64,000 nt of DNA from Thalassobius sp034670005 (GCF_034670005.1 NZ_JAXMOH010000010.1:62001-126000), one strand, 5' to 3'. Counted from the first letter of the stretch, positions 9,839 through 18,314 are shown. Made by a program: numbers and translations. The notes: generated by a model from the sequence alone, not told the origin.

Positions 9839-9890
9839 TGTGGCGATTTGTTACCGGATTGCGGGCCACTTTAAACATTCCGCTAAAAGG
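9839..9890 (+). promoter_or_regulatory. SAM-II riboswitch aptamer upstream of metZ
   Basis: The sequence matches the compact alphaproteobacterial SAM-II (metA) aptamer. P1 pairs GTGGC (9840-9844) with GCCAC (9865-9869). The loop has the conserved GATTTG followed by TTGC before the 3' strand. The linker TTTAAA and the GCTAAAAGG tail (9882-9890) are conserved. The pseudoknot can form between GCGG (9861-9864) and CCGC (9880-9883). It precedes metZ, a classic regulon member, so S-adenosylmethionine should lower metZ expression. Confidence 0.92.
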
Positions 9891-9898
9891 TCAGGATG

Positions 9899-9935
9899 AA
9901 AGGCCCCTTTCGCTTGACCGCGTCGGGGTTTTTTT
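9899..9935 (+). terminator. Candidate attenuator terminator between the SAM-II aptamer and metZ
   Basis: AAAGGCCCC (9899-9907) can pair with GGGG plus T residues (9925 onward), which run into seven Ts (9929-9935). The pairing includes two G-U pairs and a 17-nt loop, so the hairpin is imperfect. Its position between aptamer and gene suggests transcriptional attenuation. A second small hairpin, GGCGC/GCGCC (9941-9955), directly touches the GGAGG ribosome binding site, so translational control is also possible. Confidence 0.5.
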
Positions 9936-9967
9936 ATTTGGGCGCAGGATGCGCCGGAGGACGAGAA

Positions 9968-11149
9968 ATGAATGACAGCTGGAAAAAGCGCACCAAACTT
10001 GTGCATGGCGGCATTCGTCGCAGTCAGTATAACGAAGTCAGCGAGGCGATCTTCCTGACTCAGGGTTTCGTCTACGACAGCGCCGAACAGGCCGAGGCCC
10101 GGTTCCAGAAGGCGGGCGAGGATGAATTCATCTATGCCCGCTATGGCAACCCGACCATGGCGATGTTCGAAGATCGGATTTCCGGTTACCTGGGCTACGA
10201 GGATGCCTTTGCCTGTGCGTCTGGCATGGCGGCGGTGAGCGCGGCGCTGACCGCGTTGCTGAAAGCCGGGGATCATGTGGTCGCGTCGCGGGCGTTGTTC
10301 GGGTCCTGCCTGTATGTGCTTCAGGACATTCTGGTCCGTTTCGGAGTCACGGTGACTTTGGTCGATGGCACCGACAACGATGCCTGGGCGGCGGCGATCG
10401 GGCCCGATACGACGCTGGTCTTCCTTGAATCGATTTCAAATCCCACGCTGGAAGTGATTGACCTGAAACATGTCTGCGATCTGGCCCATGCGGTGGATGC
10501 GTTGGTGTTGGTCGATGACGCGATGGCGACCCCGGTGTTTTCTTATGCCCAGTCCTGCGGCGCGGATATTTCCATCGTGTCGACAACCAAGCATGTGGAC
10601 GGGCAGGGGCGGATGCTGGGCGGCGTGATCTGCGGGTCCAGGGAACTGATCCGCGGACCAATTGAAACCTATGTCAAACATACCGGTGGGGCGATGAATC
10701 CGTTCACCGCCTGGACCCATCTGAAAGCACTGGAAACGCTGGAACTCAGGGTGCGGGCGCAGGCTGCGGCGGCGGACCGGATCGCCGATGAACTGTCAGG
10801 CCATGCCAAGTTGAACGCGGTGCGCTATCCCACCCACAAGGACCATCCGCAATACGATCTGGCGCGCCGTCAGGCACCGGCGGGCGGCACAGTCGTGACC
10901 TTCGAAGTCAAGGGCGGCAAGGAGGCCTGTTTCCGTTTCCTCAACGCGTTGGAGATCGTCACGATCTCGAACAATTTCGCCGATGCCAAATCGATCGCCA
11001 CCCATCCCGCCACGACGACCCACCAACGCCTGCCGCAGGATCAGAAAGACATTTTGGGTATATCCGACGGATTGGTGCGGTTCTCGGTCGGGTTGGAAGA
11101 CCCGGAGGATCTGATCGCCGATCTGAAACAGGCGTTGGATAAGGTGTAA
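9968..11149 (+). CDS. metZ: O-succinylhomoserine sulfhydrylase
   Basis: This is a PLP enzyme of the Cys/Met metabolism family, 393 residues. It condenses O-succinylhomoserine with sulfide to give homocysteine for methionine synthesis. Visible motifs are YARYGNPTMAMFEDR, ACASGMAAVSAAL, the ESISNPTLEVIDL strand, and the PLP lysine in STTKHVDGQGRMLGG. The chosen ATG follows GGAGG at 9956-9960. An upstream in-frame ATG at 9896 would place its coding region inside the riboswitch expression platform and has no Shine-Dalgarno. A strong terminator follows the gene. Regulation by the SAM-II riboswitch is expected. Confidence 0.95.
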   Translation: MNDSWKKRTKLVHGGIRRSQYNEVSEAIFLTQGFVYDSAEQAEARFQKAGEDEFIYARYGNPTMAMFEDRISGYLGYEDAFACASGMAAVSAALTALLKAGDHVVASRALFGSCLYVLQDILVRFGVTVTLVDGTDNDAWAAAIGPDTTLVFLESISNPTLEVIDLKHVCDLAHAVDALVLVDDAMATPVFSYAQSCGADISIVSTTKHVDGQGRMLGGVICGSRELIRGPIETYVKHTGGAMNPFTAWTHLKALETLELRVRAQAAAADRIADELSGHAKLNAVRYPTHKDHPQYDLARRQAPAGGTVVTFEVKGGKEACFRFLNALEIVTISNNFADAKSIATHPATTTHQRLPQDQKDILGISDGLVRFSVGLEDPEDLIADLKQALDKV

Positions 11150-11164
11150 ATCCTGCAATCCGAG

Positions 11165-11197
11165 ATCCGGGGCGGCAGGCCCCGGATACGTTTTTTT
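11165..11197 (+). terminator. Rho-independent terminator of metZ
   Basis: A perfect 8-bp stem, ATCCGGGG (11165-11172) with CCCCGGAT (11180-11187), and a 7-nt loop are followed by seven Ts at 11191-11197. It lies 15 bp after the metZ stop. Confidence 0.9.
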
Positions 11198-11277
11198 GAA
11201 AAAAAGCGGCGTGATTTGGAAATCATCAGTTTCGGTCCTAAGTTAACAATGCGACCAGACTGCGCAGGAGCGGCAAA

Positions 11278-12378
11278 ATGAATGTCCACACCGTTGAAAT
11301 CGATGCCCTCAAACGCCGGAAAGAGGCAGAGGAAGCCTTGGCCCGGCTGCGGGGCTGGGCCGTTCAGGCCACGGCCGAGGAAATCGCCGATCTCGACCCG
11401 GCGGTGGCGCGGCTGTTGCCTGATGCCGCATTATCCAATTACCCGGCCTTGCGGCGGGACTATCCGGAAGAGTTCCGGATCGATCCCAGTTACAAAGACA
11501 GCCTGCCTGATCTACAGAACGGTCCGGCCAGCCTGATCCGGGGCGCCAAGCGGATCATCCAGCATGTCGGCATTTCCAATTTCCGCCTGCCGATCCGGTT
11601 CCACACCCGTGATAATGGCGATCTGTCACTGGAAACCAGTGTCACCGGCACTGTCAGTCTTGAGGCGGAAAAGAAGGGCATCAACATGTCCCGCATCATG
11701 CGGTCCTTCTACAGACATGCCGAAAAGACCTTCAGTTTCGAAGTGATCGAGGCCGCGTTGGAAGATTACAAGACGGATCTGGAAAGCTTTGATGCACGGA
11801 TCCAGATGCGGTTTTCCTACCCGGTGAAATTGTCGTCGCTGCGGTCCGGGCTGGAAGGGTTCCAGTATTACGACATCGCGCTGGAACTGATCGAAACCGC
11901 CGGGCAGAGCAAGAAAATCATCCATCTCGATTATGTCTATTCTTCGACCTGCCCCTGTTCTCTGGAACTCAGCGAACATGCACGGCAATTCCGCGGGCAA
12001 CTGGCAACGCCGCATTCGCAACGTTCGGTGGCCCGGATTTCTGTGGAGGCCCAGCAAGGCGAATGCCTGTGGTTCGAAGACCTGATCGACATGGTGCGTG
12101 CCGCAGTGCCGACCGAAACTCAGGTCATGGTCAAACGTGAAGACGAACAGGCCTTTGCCGAACTGAACGCGGCCAATCCGATCTTTGTCGAAGACGCCGC
12201 CCGGCTGTTCGCGCAGCATCTGGAAGACGATCCGCGTGTCGGCGATTTTCGTGTTGTGGCCAGCCATCAGGAAAGCCTGCACAGCCACGACGCAGTGAGT
12301 ATCCTGACAGAAGGTGAGACGTTTTCAGCAGAAAGCATCGACCCGAAACTGTTCAACACGCTGTATCACGTCGGCTAG
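11278..12378 (+). CDS. folE2: GTP cyclohydrolase FolE2 (type IB)
   Basis: This 366-residue enzyme makes 7,8-dihydroneopterin triphosphate from GTP, the first step of folate synthesis. It belongs to the FolE2 (GCYH-IB) family, which can use metals other than zinc. Diagnostic segments are the central GISNFRLPIRFHTRD strand, the metal-site cysteine region SSTCPCSLELSEHARQ and the C-terminal VASHQESLHSHDAVS. The ATG follows AGGAG by eight bases. folB and folP, later pathway genes, lie about 12 kb downstream in this window. In other bacteria folE2 is often Zur-controlled; I see no obvious Zur palindrome in the 80-bp leader. The C-terminus has the histidine-bearing motif expected for the family, so the enzyme looks active. 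Confidence 0.95.
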   Translation: MNVHTVEIDALKRRKEAEEALARLRGWAVQATAEEIADLDPAVARLLPDAALSNYPALRRDYPEEFRIDPSYKDSLPDLQNGPASLIRGAKRIIQHVGISNFRLPIRFHTRDNGDLSLETSVTGTVSLEAEKKGINMSRIMRSFYRHAEKTFSFEVIEAALEDYKTDLESFDARIQMRFSYPVKLSSLRSGLEGFQYYDIALELIETAGQSKKIIHLDYVYSSTCPCSLELSEHARQFRGQLATPHSQRSVARISVEAQQGECLWFEDLIDMVRAAVPTETQVMVKREDEQAFAELNAANPIFVEDAARLFAQHLEDDPRVGDFRVVASHQESLHSHDAVSILTEGETFSAESIDPKLFNTLYHVG

Positions 12379-12577
12379 CCTATCCCTGCCGGTCTGCCCA
12401 TAATTTGGGCAAAAGCAGCGCTTTGATGGGGCAAACCCGCTGTTTTGGCCGGGTATGGTAGTTTATCGCGAATTTGATCCGCAGACTGAAAAAAGCATGG
12501 GCGGCTTTCATCGTGTTGTGATGCAAAGCTGCTAGTCAGGCTTAGAAACACGACTACTGTTCCGGAGAGGATAACAG

Positions 12578-12901
12578 ATGATCCACGTTATGAACCCTTA
12601 CCAAATGTCGTCTGCAATGTTCCGTTTGGCGACATTGAGCTTGGAATATCAGATGCAGATGATGCAGACACTGTCCAAAATGTCGATGGCACCATTGTCC
12701 ATGACAAAGCCCCAAACCGAACCAGAGAGCGGAGCGGACGTGATCGCCGCAGCCACGCCAGCGGCGCGACGGTCGCATGGTGCCGCAGTCTCCAGTCCGA
12801 CCAAATCGCGTCGGCCCCGGAAACCGTCGCGGCCTCCGGAAATGCCCAAAGCCAAGTCGTCGTCCGGCAGTGACGACGTCGCAGACAACGTGCCGGTCTG
12901 A
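12578..12901 (+). CDS. Small hypothetical protein with hydrophobic head and basic tail
   Basis: I do not recognise a named family with confidence. The 107-residue product has a Met/Gln-rich amphipathic N-terminal half (AMFRLATLSLEYQMQMMQTL). From about residue 45 a low-complexity tail is rich in Ala, Pro, Ser and basic residues (SPTKSRRPRKPSRPP) and ends in acidic residues. The head loosely resembles the short phasin-like proteins often found in Rhodobacteraceae, which is a guess. The ATG is preceded by GGAGAGG at a good distance. It is flanked by a 199-bp leader and by a small DUF1127 gene on the same strand. Confidence 0.6.
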   Translation: MIHVMNPYQMSSAMFRLATLSLEYQMQMMQTLSKMSMAPLSMTKPQTEPESGADVIAAATPAARRSHGAAVSSPTKSRRPRKPSRPPEMPKAKSSSGSDDVADNVPV

Positions 12902-13026
12902 GGCGAAGATTGCTGCGATGCGGCATATGCAGGCCGGCTATGTCCAGACGGCATTGGTAATGTCAGCCAGGCTTACCTACTTTGTGAGGTGAGGGAGGAA
13001 CCAGAGTTATTATCGAGGTTTCCGAA

Positions 13027-13254
13027 ATGGCTACGCACGTAACGAATCTACCGATCGAAAAATCCGGTCTCCGCATCCGCTTTGATCGCTTTCTGGCTGG
13101 CATCTCTGCCGGATTGAGCGCCTACATGGAAAGAAGCTCGCGGATCGCCGAAGTCGAAGCGCTGAAGGCAAAAACTGACGCTGAACTGGCTGCTATGGGA
13201 CTGAAGCGCGAAAATATCGCCCAGTATGTTTTCCGAGACTTGTTTTACGTCTGA
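13027..13254 (+). CDS. DUF1127 family small protein
   Basis: This is a 75-residue DUF1127-type protein. The C-terminal half has the family's pattern: SRIAEVEALKAKTDAELAAMGLKRENIAQYVFRDLFYV, i.e. a helix, then a D-x-E-L-x-x-M-G-L-x-R-x-x-I core. DUF1127 proteins are short, basic and often stress-induced; some take part in RNA turnover or nutrient responses in alphaproteobacteria, but this one is uncharacterised. The start follows GAGG at 13015-13018. A GGTAA...TTACC dyad (12956-12977) lies about 50 bp upstream and could be a regulatory site. A terminator follows. Confidence 0.85.
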   Translation: MATHVTNLPIEKSGLRIRFDRFLAGISAGLSAYMERSSRIAEVEALKAKTDAELAAMGLKRENIAQYVFRDLFYV

Positions 13255-13299
13255 TCCCAACAGACGACTATCACGACTTTCATGGCCCCACGCTGGTAT

Positions 13300-13325
13300 C
13301 CCCGGCGAGGGGCTTTGTTTTTTTT
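13300..13325 (+). terminator. Terminator after the DUF1127 gene
   Basis: A short CCCC/GGGG stem (13300-13303 with 13309-13312) and a 5-nt loop are followed by CTTTG and then eight Ts. The stem is short but GC-only, and the T-run is strong. Confidence 0.65.
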
Positions 13326-13378
13326 GGCATGCTTGAGCCCGCTTGACAGATTGTTCCACCCGGGTCATCGCTGCATTC

Positions 13379-14827
13379 ATGTTTGATTTTCGACCCGTCG
13401 GGTATGTAATCGGCCTTCTGGTCGCGGCGCTGGGGTTGGCCATGCTGCCGCCGATGCTGGTCGATATGGCCGAAGGGCGGGGCCATTGGCGCAGTTTTGC
13501 CGAAAGCGCTTTGTTGAGTGTGATGACGGGGGGATTGATCGCGCTGGCCTGTCGCAACGGGTTGCGAGAGGGCCTGTCTATCCAGCAAACATTCCTTCTG
13601 ACAACTGGTGTTTGGCTGGCTCTGCCGATGTTCGGTGCGCTGCCCTTCATGCTAGGCGAAACCGAAGCGCGCCCGGTGGATGCATTTTTTGAAGCGATGT
13701 CAGGGCTGACCACGACCGGGGCGACCGTTTTTACCGGTCTCGATACAATGCCCAAGGGGTTGCTGCTGTGGCGCGGCATTCTGCAATGGCTGGGCGGGAT
13801 CGGTATCATTGTCGTAGCCATGGTGTTCCTGCCTGAATTGCGGGTGGGCGGGATGCAGATTTTCCGCAGCGAAGCGTTTGACACAATGGGCAAAATTCTG
13901 CCCCGTGCCACTGAAATCGCGGCGCAGATTTCGGTGATCTATTGTGCGCTGACCATGACATGCCTGTTCACCTACATGATGCTGGGAATGGAAGCATTCG
14001 ACGCGACCGTTCATGCGCTGACCACGGTATCGACCGGAGGCTTTTCCACCTACGATGCGTCCTTCAGCGCGTTTTCAGGCCCGTTGGAATATGTGGCTGC
14101 CGTTTTCATGGTGCTGGCGGCGCTGCCCTTCGTGCGCTACGTCCAGATGGTGAACGGCCATCGCACCGCCCTGCTGCGTGACAAGCAGGTCTATGGCTTT
14201 GTTCTGGTGGTGGTGACGCTGGTTGCTTTCACGACTTTGGTGCTGCTGGCGGTTTTTCCGCATCACTGGGAAAAATCCTTCCGCGAGGCGGTGTTCAACA
14301 TAACCTCGATCATCACCGGCACCGGATATGCCAGCGCCGATTACATGGCGTGGGGTAACCTGTTGGTTACGGTGTTCTTTTTCACCGGGTTGATCGGCGG
14401 TTGCGCCGGGTCGACCGCCTGTTCGGTAAAAATCTTCCGGTATCAGATCCTGTTCGCCTCGATCAAGGCGCAGATGAGGAAAACCCGATCCCCCAACGGG
14501 GTGTTTGTACCGCGCTATGACGGACGGAAAATCGGGGATGAAGCACTGAATTCGGTCATGTCGTTCTTCGTGTTTTTTCTGGTGACGCTGGGCCTTGTGT
14601 CGGTGCTGCTGGGATTAACCGGTCTTGATTTCACCACTTCAGTCTCCGGAGCGGCCTCGGCGCTGGCCAATATCGGCCCCGGATTGGGCGATACCATTGG
14701 CCCGGCGGGGACATTCGCCGATCTCAACGATACCGCAAAATGGGTGCTGTCGGTTGCAATGCTGATCGGGCGGCTGGAACTGCTGGCGGTCTACGCGATG
14801 CTGACAGTTACCTTCTGGCGCGGATAA
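13379..14827 (+). CDS. trkH: TrkH-type potassium transporter membrane subunit
   Basis: This 482-residue integral membrane protein forms the K+ pathway of the Trk system. Four pore-loop repeats are visible: GLTTTGATVFTG, TTVSTGGFSTYD, ITGTGYASADY and ANIGPGLGDT. Each carries the filter glycine of the TrkH/KtrB family, separated by hydrophobic helices such as IGLLVAALGLAMLPPMLV. TrkA, the cytoplasmic gate, is not in the window. The ATG at 13379 begins MFDFRPVGYVIGLL, as in homologues; an upstream TTG (13343) would add 12 polar residues. No good Shine-Dalgarno is seen before either start. The gene appears monocistronic. Confidence 0.93.
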   Translation: MFDFRPVGYVIGLLVAALGLAMLPPMLVDMAEGRGHWRSFAESALLSVMTGGLIALACRNGLREGLSIQQTFLLTTGVWLALPMFGALPFMLGETEARPVDAFFEAMSGLTTTGATVFTGLDTMPKGLLLWRGILQWLGGIGIIVVAMVFLPELRVGGMQIFRSEAFDTMGKILPRATEIAAQISVIYCALTMTCLFTYMMLGMEAFDATVHALTTVSTGGFSTYDASFSAFSGPLEYVAAVFMVLAALPFVRYVQMVNGHRTALLRDKQVYGFVLVVVTLVAFTTLVLLAVFPHHWEKSFREAVFNITSIITGTGYASADYMAWGNLLVTVFFFTGLIGGCAGSTACSVKIFRYQILFASIKAQMRKTRSPNGVFVPRYDGRKIGDEALNSVMSFFVFFLVTLGLVSVLLGLTGLDFTTSVSGAASALANIGPGLGDTIGPAGTFADLNDTAKWVLSVAMLIGRLELLAVYAMLTVTFWRG

Positions 14828-14882
14828 TCGGTGCTTGTCCGGGGCAGGCCGATGATGTCCGCTGTGATGATACCCGGACAAA

Positions 14883-14908
14883 TAAAAACCGGCGCCGAAG
14901 CGCCGGTT
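14883..14908 (-). terminator. Terminator of the minus-strand trypsin-fold gene
   Basis: Nine perfect base pairs (14887-14895 with 14900-14908) close a tetraloop that reads TTCG on the minus strand. The stem is followed on that strand by T residues ending in TTATT. The loop and T-run orientation point to the minus-strand gene, although it could also stop trkH transcripts. Confidence 0.85.
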
Positions 14909-14934
14909 CCTGTTTGACGATAACCCTCTGCGGA

Positions 14935-16671
14935 TCAGTCCCAGCAATTGACCAGCACGGTCATGCCGTTGGCCTGTTTGGTCAAATCCTCAGGGGCCAT
15001 CATGCTCAAATCCTTGGTGGCGACCGGAGTCAGCCCCAGCTCGGTCAAAACGCCCTCGATCATCCCGGCATCAAGAACGAAGCTGACGTCTTCAGGTAAT
15101 TGTTTGCCGCCCGCGTTCTTGGGCAGCAGCATCCCCATCACCGCGCCGCCAGCATCAAAGACCGGCCCGCCGACATCGCCGGGCAGCGCGCTGAGCGCCA
15201 GCCGCGCCAGATTTTCTTCGCCCGACAGCCCGCGCAGGTCGGCCAGCGTACCGAAGGTCAATGTCGGTGCCCCCAGAATGCCGCCATAGGAATAGCCCGA
15301 CACGGCCACATCCGATTGCAGCCGGGGTGCCGCGAGTTGCAACTCAGCGATCTGAGCCGGGGCCAGCGCCACGCCAGGTTTCAGCACCGCCACGCCAAGC
15401 ACGTCATTGGAACCGATCACTTCGGCCTCGATGCCATCTTCCAGCGTGATCCGGGTGCAATTTTGCACCGCCTCGCTGGACGTCACAACGGTGCCTGCTG
15501 CATCGACGAAGAAACCCGATCGCGACAGTCGGGGTTTGCGGATTTCAAGTCCGGACAGCAGGTCGATGTTTTGTTCCGACGCCCCTCCGGCTGCGGGGCT
15601 CATCACGCCATCAATGCGGCTGAAACTTTCCTGCATCAGCCCCAATACGCGTGTGCGGCGTTCCTCGTCGCCAGCAGGCCAGATCAAGGTAAAGCCCTTG
15701 ATCTGGCCGTCTTTCAGGCTGGCTTGGGTATGCGAGACCATTTTGGCGTTTTCGCCAATCAGCACAAAACTGTCCTTGCCGCGTTCCCGTCGGCCGTTCA
15801 ACGGCACGATCTCCAGCGTCTGCATGATATCATACAGGCCGAACAGCGTCTTTTGATCGCCAGCCTGGCTGATCAACAGGACCTTGGCAGGAATATCGCC
15901 GGTGGCGTCATAATGGGCAAACGGGGGTTCGTATTTGCTGAACTTCACCACGCCCAGCGGCAGCTTCATTTCGATACCGGCCTCGCTGTCACGCACCATT
16001 TGCAGGTTCATCCCTTCCAGCACAGCATAATATTGCCGCGCCAGTTCCGCGCGCTGGCGCGTGGTCAGAATACCTGTGGCGTCATAGCCATAAGCCGCCT
16101 GCCAATCGCCCATCGAACGCCGGGTTCCACGGCCAAAAGCGCCGTCAATTGCGGAATCATAGAAGCCTGCCCATTGCAGCATGATCTGCAATTGTTTGCG
16201 TTCATCCGCGTTAAGGGCGGCTTCGCTGCGGCGGGCCTGAGCAGGCGTTTCGTCGGGGGCCTGTGACACCGGTTCCGGTTCGGCCATCGTCGTTGCAACT
16301 GTTTGATCCTGCGGCGTGACCGGCGTCATCTGCGTCAGGGTTTCCGATCCAACCGGCCAGAACTGTTGCTGATAAGCATTGGTGAACGCGATATAGGCGT
16401 CACGCGGGATTTTGCCCTCACGGCCCAATACCGCCAGAACCTGTTCGGCATCGTCGCGCGCATAAGGGCCAAGCGCAATCGCGTACCAACCGCCCGGCAT
16501 TACGAACCCGTTCACATCCTCAAGCGACGAAGAATAATCGCGGATGCGTTCCTGGGCGGTGTTTAAATTCGGCTGGGCTTCGATCTGGACCCAGACCAGA
16601 TCCTGTTGCGCCAACGCGGCGCGGGTCATCATTGCCACTGCAAATAACAGCGAAACCAATAGTTTCATCAT
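14935..16671 (-). CDS. Secreted SPOR/peptidoglycan-binding protein with catalytically dead trypsin-like domain
   Basis: This is a 578-residue exported protein. The signal peptide (MMKLLVSLLFAVAMMTRAALAQ) is followed by a SPOR-like region (about 25-110), a peptidoglycan-binding domain (about 155-205, WAGFYDSAIDGAFGRGTRRSM), a middle domain, and a C-terminal trypsin/HtrA-like domain (about 385-550). All three catalytic positions appear to be lost. The His segment reads VVTSSEAV where active relatives have TNxHVV. The Asp segment reads LGVAVLK where DLAVL is expected. The Ser loop reads PGDVGGPVF where GNSGGP is expected. The protein is therefore probably a periplasmic binding or scaffolding pseudoprotease. 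The loss of triad residues is my by-eye alignment. It is a single gene with its own terminator. Confidence 0.8.
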   Translation of the reverse strand: MMKLLVSLLFAVAMMTRAALAQQDLVWVQIEAQPNLNTAQERIRDYSSSLEDVNGFVMPGGWYAIALGPYARDDAEQVLAVLGREGKIPRDAYIAFTNAYQQQFWPVGSETLTQMTPVTPQDQTVATTMAEPEPVSQAPDETPAQARRSEAALNADERKQLQIMLQWAGFYDSAIDGAFGRGTRRSMGDWQAAYGYDATGILTTRQRAELARQYYAVLEGMNLQMVRDSEAGIEMKLPLGVVKFSKYEPPFAHYDATGDIPAKVLLISQAGDQKTLFGLYDIMQTLEIVPLNGRRERGKDSFVLIGENAKMVSHTQASLKDGQIKGFTLIWPAGDEERRTRVLGLMQESFSRIDGVMSPAAGGASEQNIDLLSGLEIRKPRLSRSGFFVDAAGTVVTSSEAVQNCTRITLEDGIEAEVIGSNDVLGVAVLKPGVALAPAQIAELQLAAPRLQSDVAVSGYSYGGILGAPTLTFGTLADLRGLSGEENLARLALSALPGDVGGPVFDAGGAVMGMLLPKNAGGKQLPEDVSFVLDAGMIEGVLTELGLTPVATKDLSMMAPEDLTKQANGMTVLVNCWD

Positions 16672-16856
16672 AATCCGTCTAATCCTTGCCTGTCGCGGTA
16701 TGAACGCTTCATAGACGTTTTATCAAATTCACAAGGGCTTGCATCCAAAATATGAACACGCCTGCAATTGACCCCGCTCGAAGTGGGCCGTAGTTAGGGC
16801 CAGCGATTTCTAACGTCTTCAAACGCGACACCACACAGGCCGACAGGGCAGCGATT

Positions 16857-17789
16857 ATGGCAGAACCGATCACCAAACCTCGCAGTTTTCAGGAGATCAT
16901 CCTGAGGCTTCAGACGTACTGGGCCGAAAAAGGCTGTGCCGTGATGCAACCTTATGACATGGAGGTCGGCGCGGGCACCTTCCATCCGGCCACCACGCTG
17001 CGGTCGCTGGGGTCGAAATCCTGGGCCGCGGCCTATGTGCAGCCGTCGCGCCGCCCGACCGACGGGCGCTATGGCGAAAATCCCAACCGGCTGCAGCACT
17101 ACTACCAATATCAGGTGCTGATCAAACCCAGCCCACCGGATCTGCAGAACCTCTATCTGGGATCGCTGGAAGCGATCGGCATCGATATGGAAATGCACGA
17201 TATCCGTTTTGTCGAGGATGACTGGGAATCCCCGACGCTGGGTGCCTGGGGGCTGGGCTGGGAAGTCTGGTGCGATGGGATGGAAGTCAGCCAGTTCACC
17301 TATTTCCAACAGGTTGGCGGCCACGATTGCCACCCCGTTTCGGGCGAACTGACCTATGGTCTGGAACGGTTGGCGATGTATGTTCTGGGCATCGATCATG
17401 TGATGGAAATGCCCTATAATGACCCGCAATCGCCGACCGCGCTGAGCTATGGCGATGTGTTTCGTCAGACCGAAGAAGAATACAGCCGGTGGAATTTCGA
17501 CGTGGCCAATACCGATGTGCTGCTCAAGCATTTCGAAGAGGCCGAGGACGAATGCGAAGCAATCCTAGATCACCCTTATGTCGATCCCAAGACCGGCAAG
17601 CGCATCGTCATGGTGCATCCTGCCTATGATCAGTGCATCAAGGCCAGCCATGTCTTTAACCTGCTGGATGCGCGTGGGGTGATATCGGTGACCGAACGGC
17701 AGGCCTATATCGGCCGGGTCCGGGCGCTGGCCAAAAAATGCGCCGATGCCTTCGTGCAGACCGAGGCAGGGGGATATACGGGCGAATGA
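16857..17789 (+). CDS. glyQ: Glycine--tRNA ligase alpha subunit
   Basis: This 310-residue catalytic subunit of the heterotetrameric bacterial GlyRS activates glycine and charges tRNA-Gly. Motifs are FQEIILRLQTYWAEKGC, QPYDMEVGAGTFHPAT, QPSRRPTDGRYGENPNRLQ and GGHDCHPVSGELTYGLERL. The length is normal. The stop overlaps the ATG of the next gene (ATGA), and glyS follows that gene, so the three form one operon. Confidence 0.98.
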   Translation: MAEPITKPRSFQEIILRLQTYWAEKGCAVMQPYDMEVGAGTFHPATTLRSLGSKSWAAAYVQPSRRPTDGRYGENPNRLQHYYQYQVLIKPSPPDLQNLYLGSLEAIGIDMEMHDIRFVEDDWESPTLGAWGLGWEVWCDGMEVSQFTYFQQVGGHDCHPVSGELTYGLERLAMYVLGIDHVMEMPYNDPQSPTALSYGDVFRQTEEEYSRWNFDVANTDVLLKHFEEAEDECEAILDHPYVDPKTGKRIVMVHPAYDQCIKASHVFNLLDARGVISVTERQAYIGRVRALAKKCADAFVQTEAGGYTGE

Positions 17790-18313
17790 CCGGAAAATTA
17801 CTCGCGGGGTTCATCGTGGTGGTGTCGTTGGTGGCCGGAGTGGCCATGTATTATCTTCAGGTCTATGCCTATTATGACAAGGTTGCGGCCACAGGTACTG
17901 ATGATGTGCAGATGACGTCGCTGACCAGCGGCCTGCCCGAACCGATCCTTTATGACGGCTTTCAGGCGATTGATTCTGACAGTTCCCCCATTCGCTATCG
18001 CGCCTGTTTCACTACTCCTATGAGCCAGGCGATGCTGACCGAAACCTTTGAGATGTATGATACGGCTGATCCACTGGTTGCACCCGGCTGGTTTGACTGT
18101 TTCGACGCCAAGAAACTGGGCGCGGCGCTGGAGCGTGGTCAGGCACTGGCCTTTCTCGGTCAGGAAAACGTCCATTACGGTATCGATCGGGTGGTGGCCG
18201 TGACCGCCGACGGTCACGGATATGTCTGGCACCAGATCAACCATTGTGGCGCGGTCGTTTTTAATGGCGATCCTGCCCCCGAAGATTGCCCTACACCCCC
18301 GGAAGGCTACTGA
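17786..18313 (+). CDS. Small membrane-anchored protein between glyQ and glyS (DUF6446-like)
   Basis: This is a 175-residue protein with an N-terminal membrane anchor (KLLAGFIVVVSLVAGVAMYYL) and a periplasmic or cytoplasmic globular part with several cysteines (RACFTTPMS, WFDCFDAKKLG, INHCGAVVFNGD). It resembles proteins labelled DUF6446 in Rhodobacteraceae; that label is from memory and moderate. The function is unknown. The start is fixed by the ATGA overlap with glyQ, and glyS begins one base after this stop, so it is embedded in the glycyl-tRNA synthetase operon. Confidence 0.8.
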   Translation: MTGKLLAGFIVVVSLVAGVAMYYLQVYAYYDKVAATGTDDVQMTSLTSGLPEPILYDGFQAIDSDSSPIRYRACFTTPMSQAMLTETFEMYDTADPLVAPGWFDCFDAKKLGAALERGQALAFLGQENVHYGIDRVVAVTADGHGYVWHQINHCGAVVFNGDPAPEDCPTPPEGY

Positions 18314-18314
18314 T

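Noticed and set aside
9896..9967. Upstream in-frame ATG extending MetZ by 24 residues
   Set aside because: It lies in the riboswitch expression platform, has no Shine-Dalgarno and the extension is not part of the family fold.
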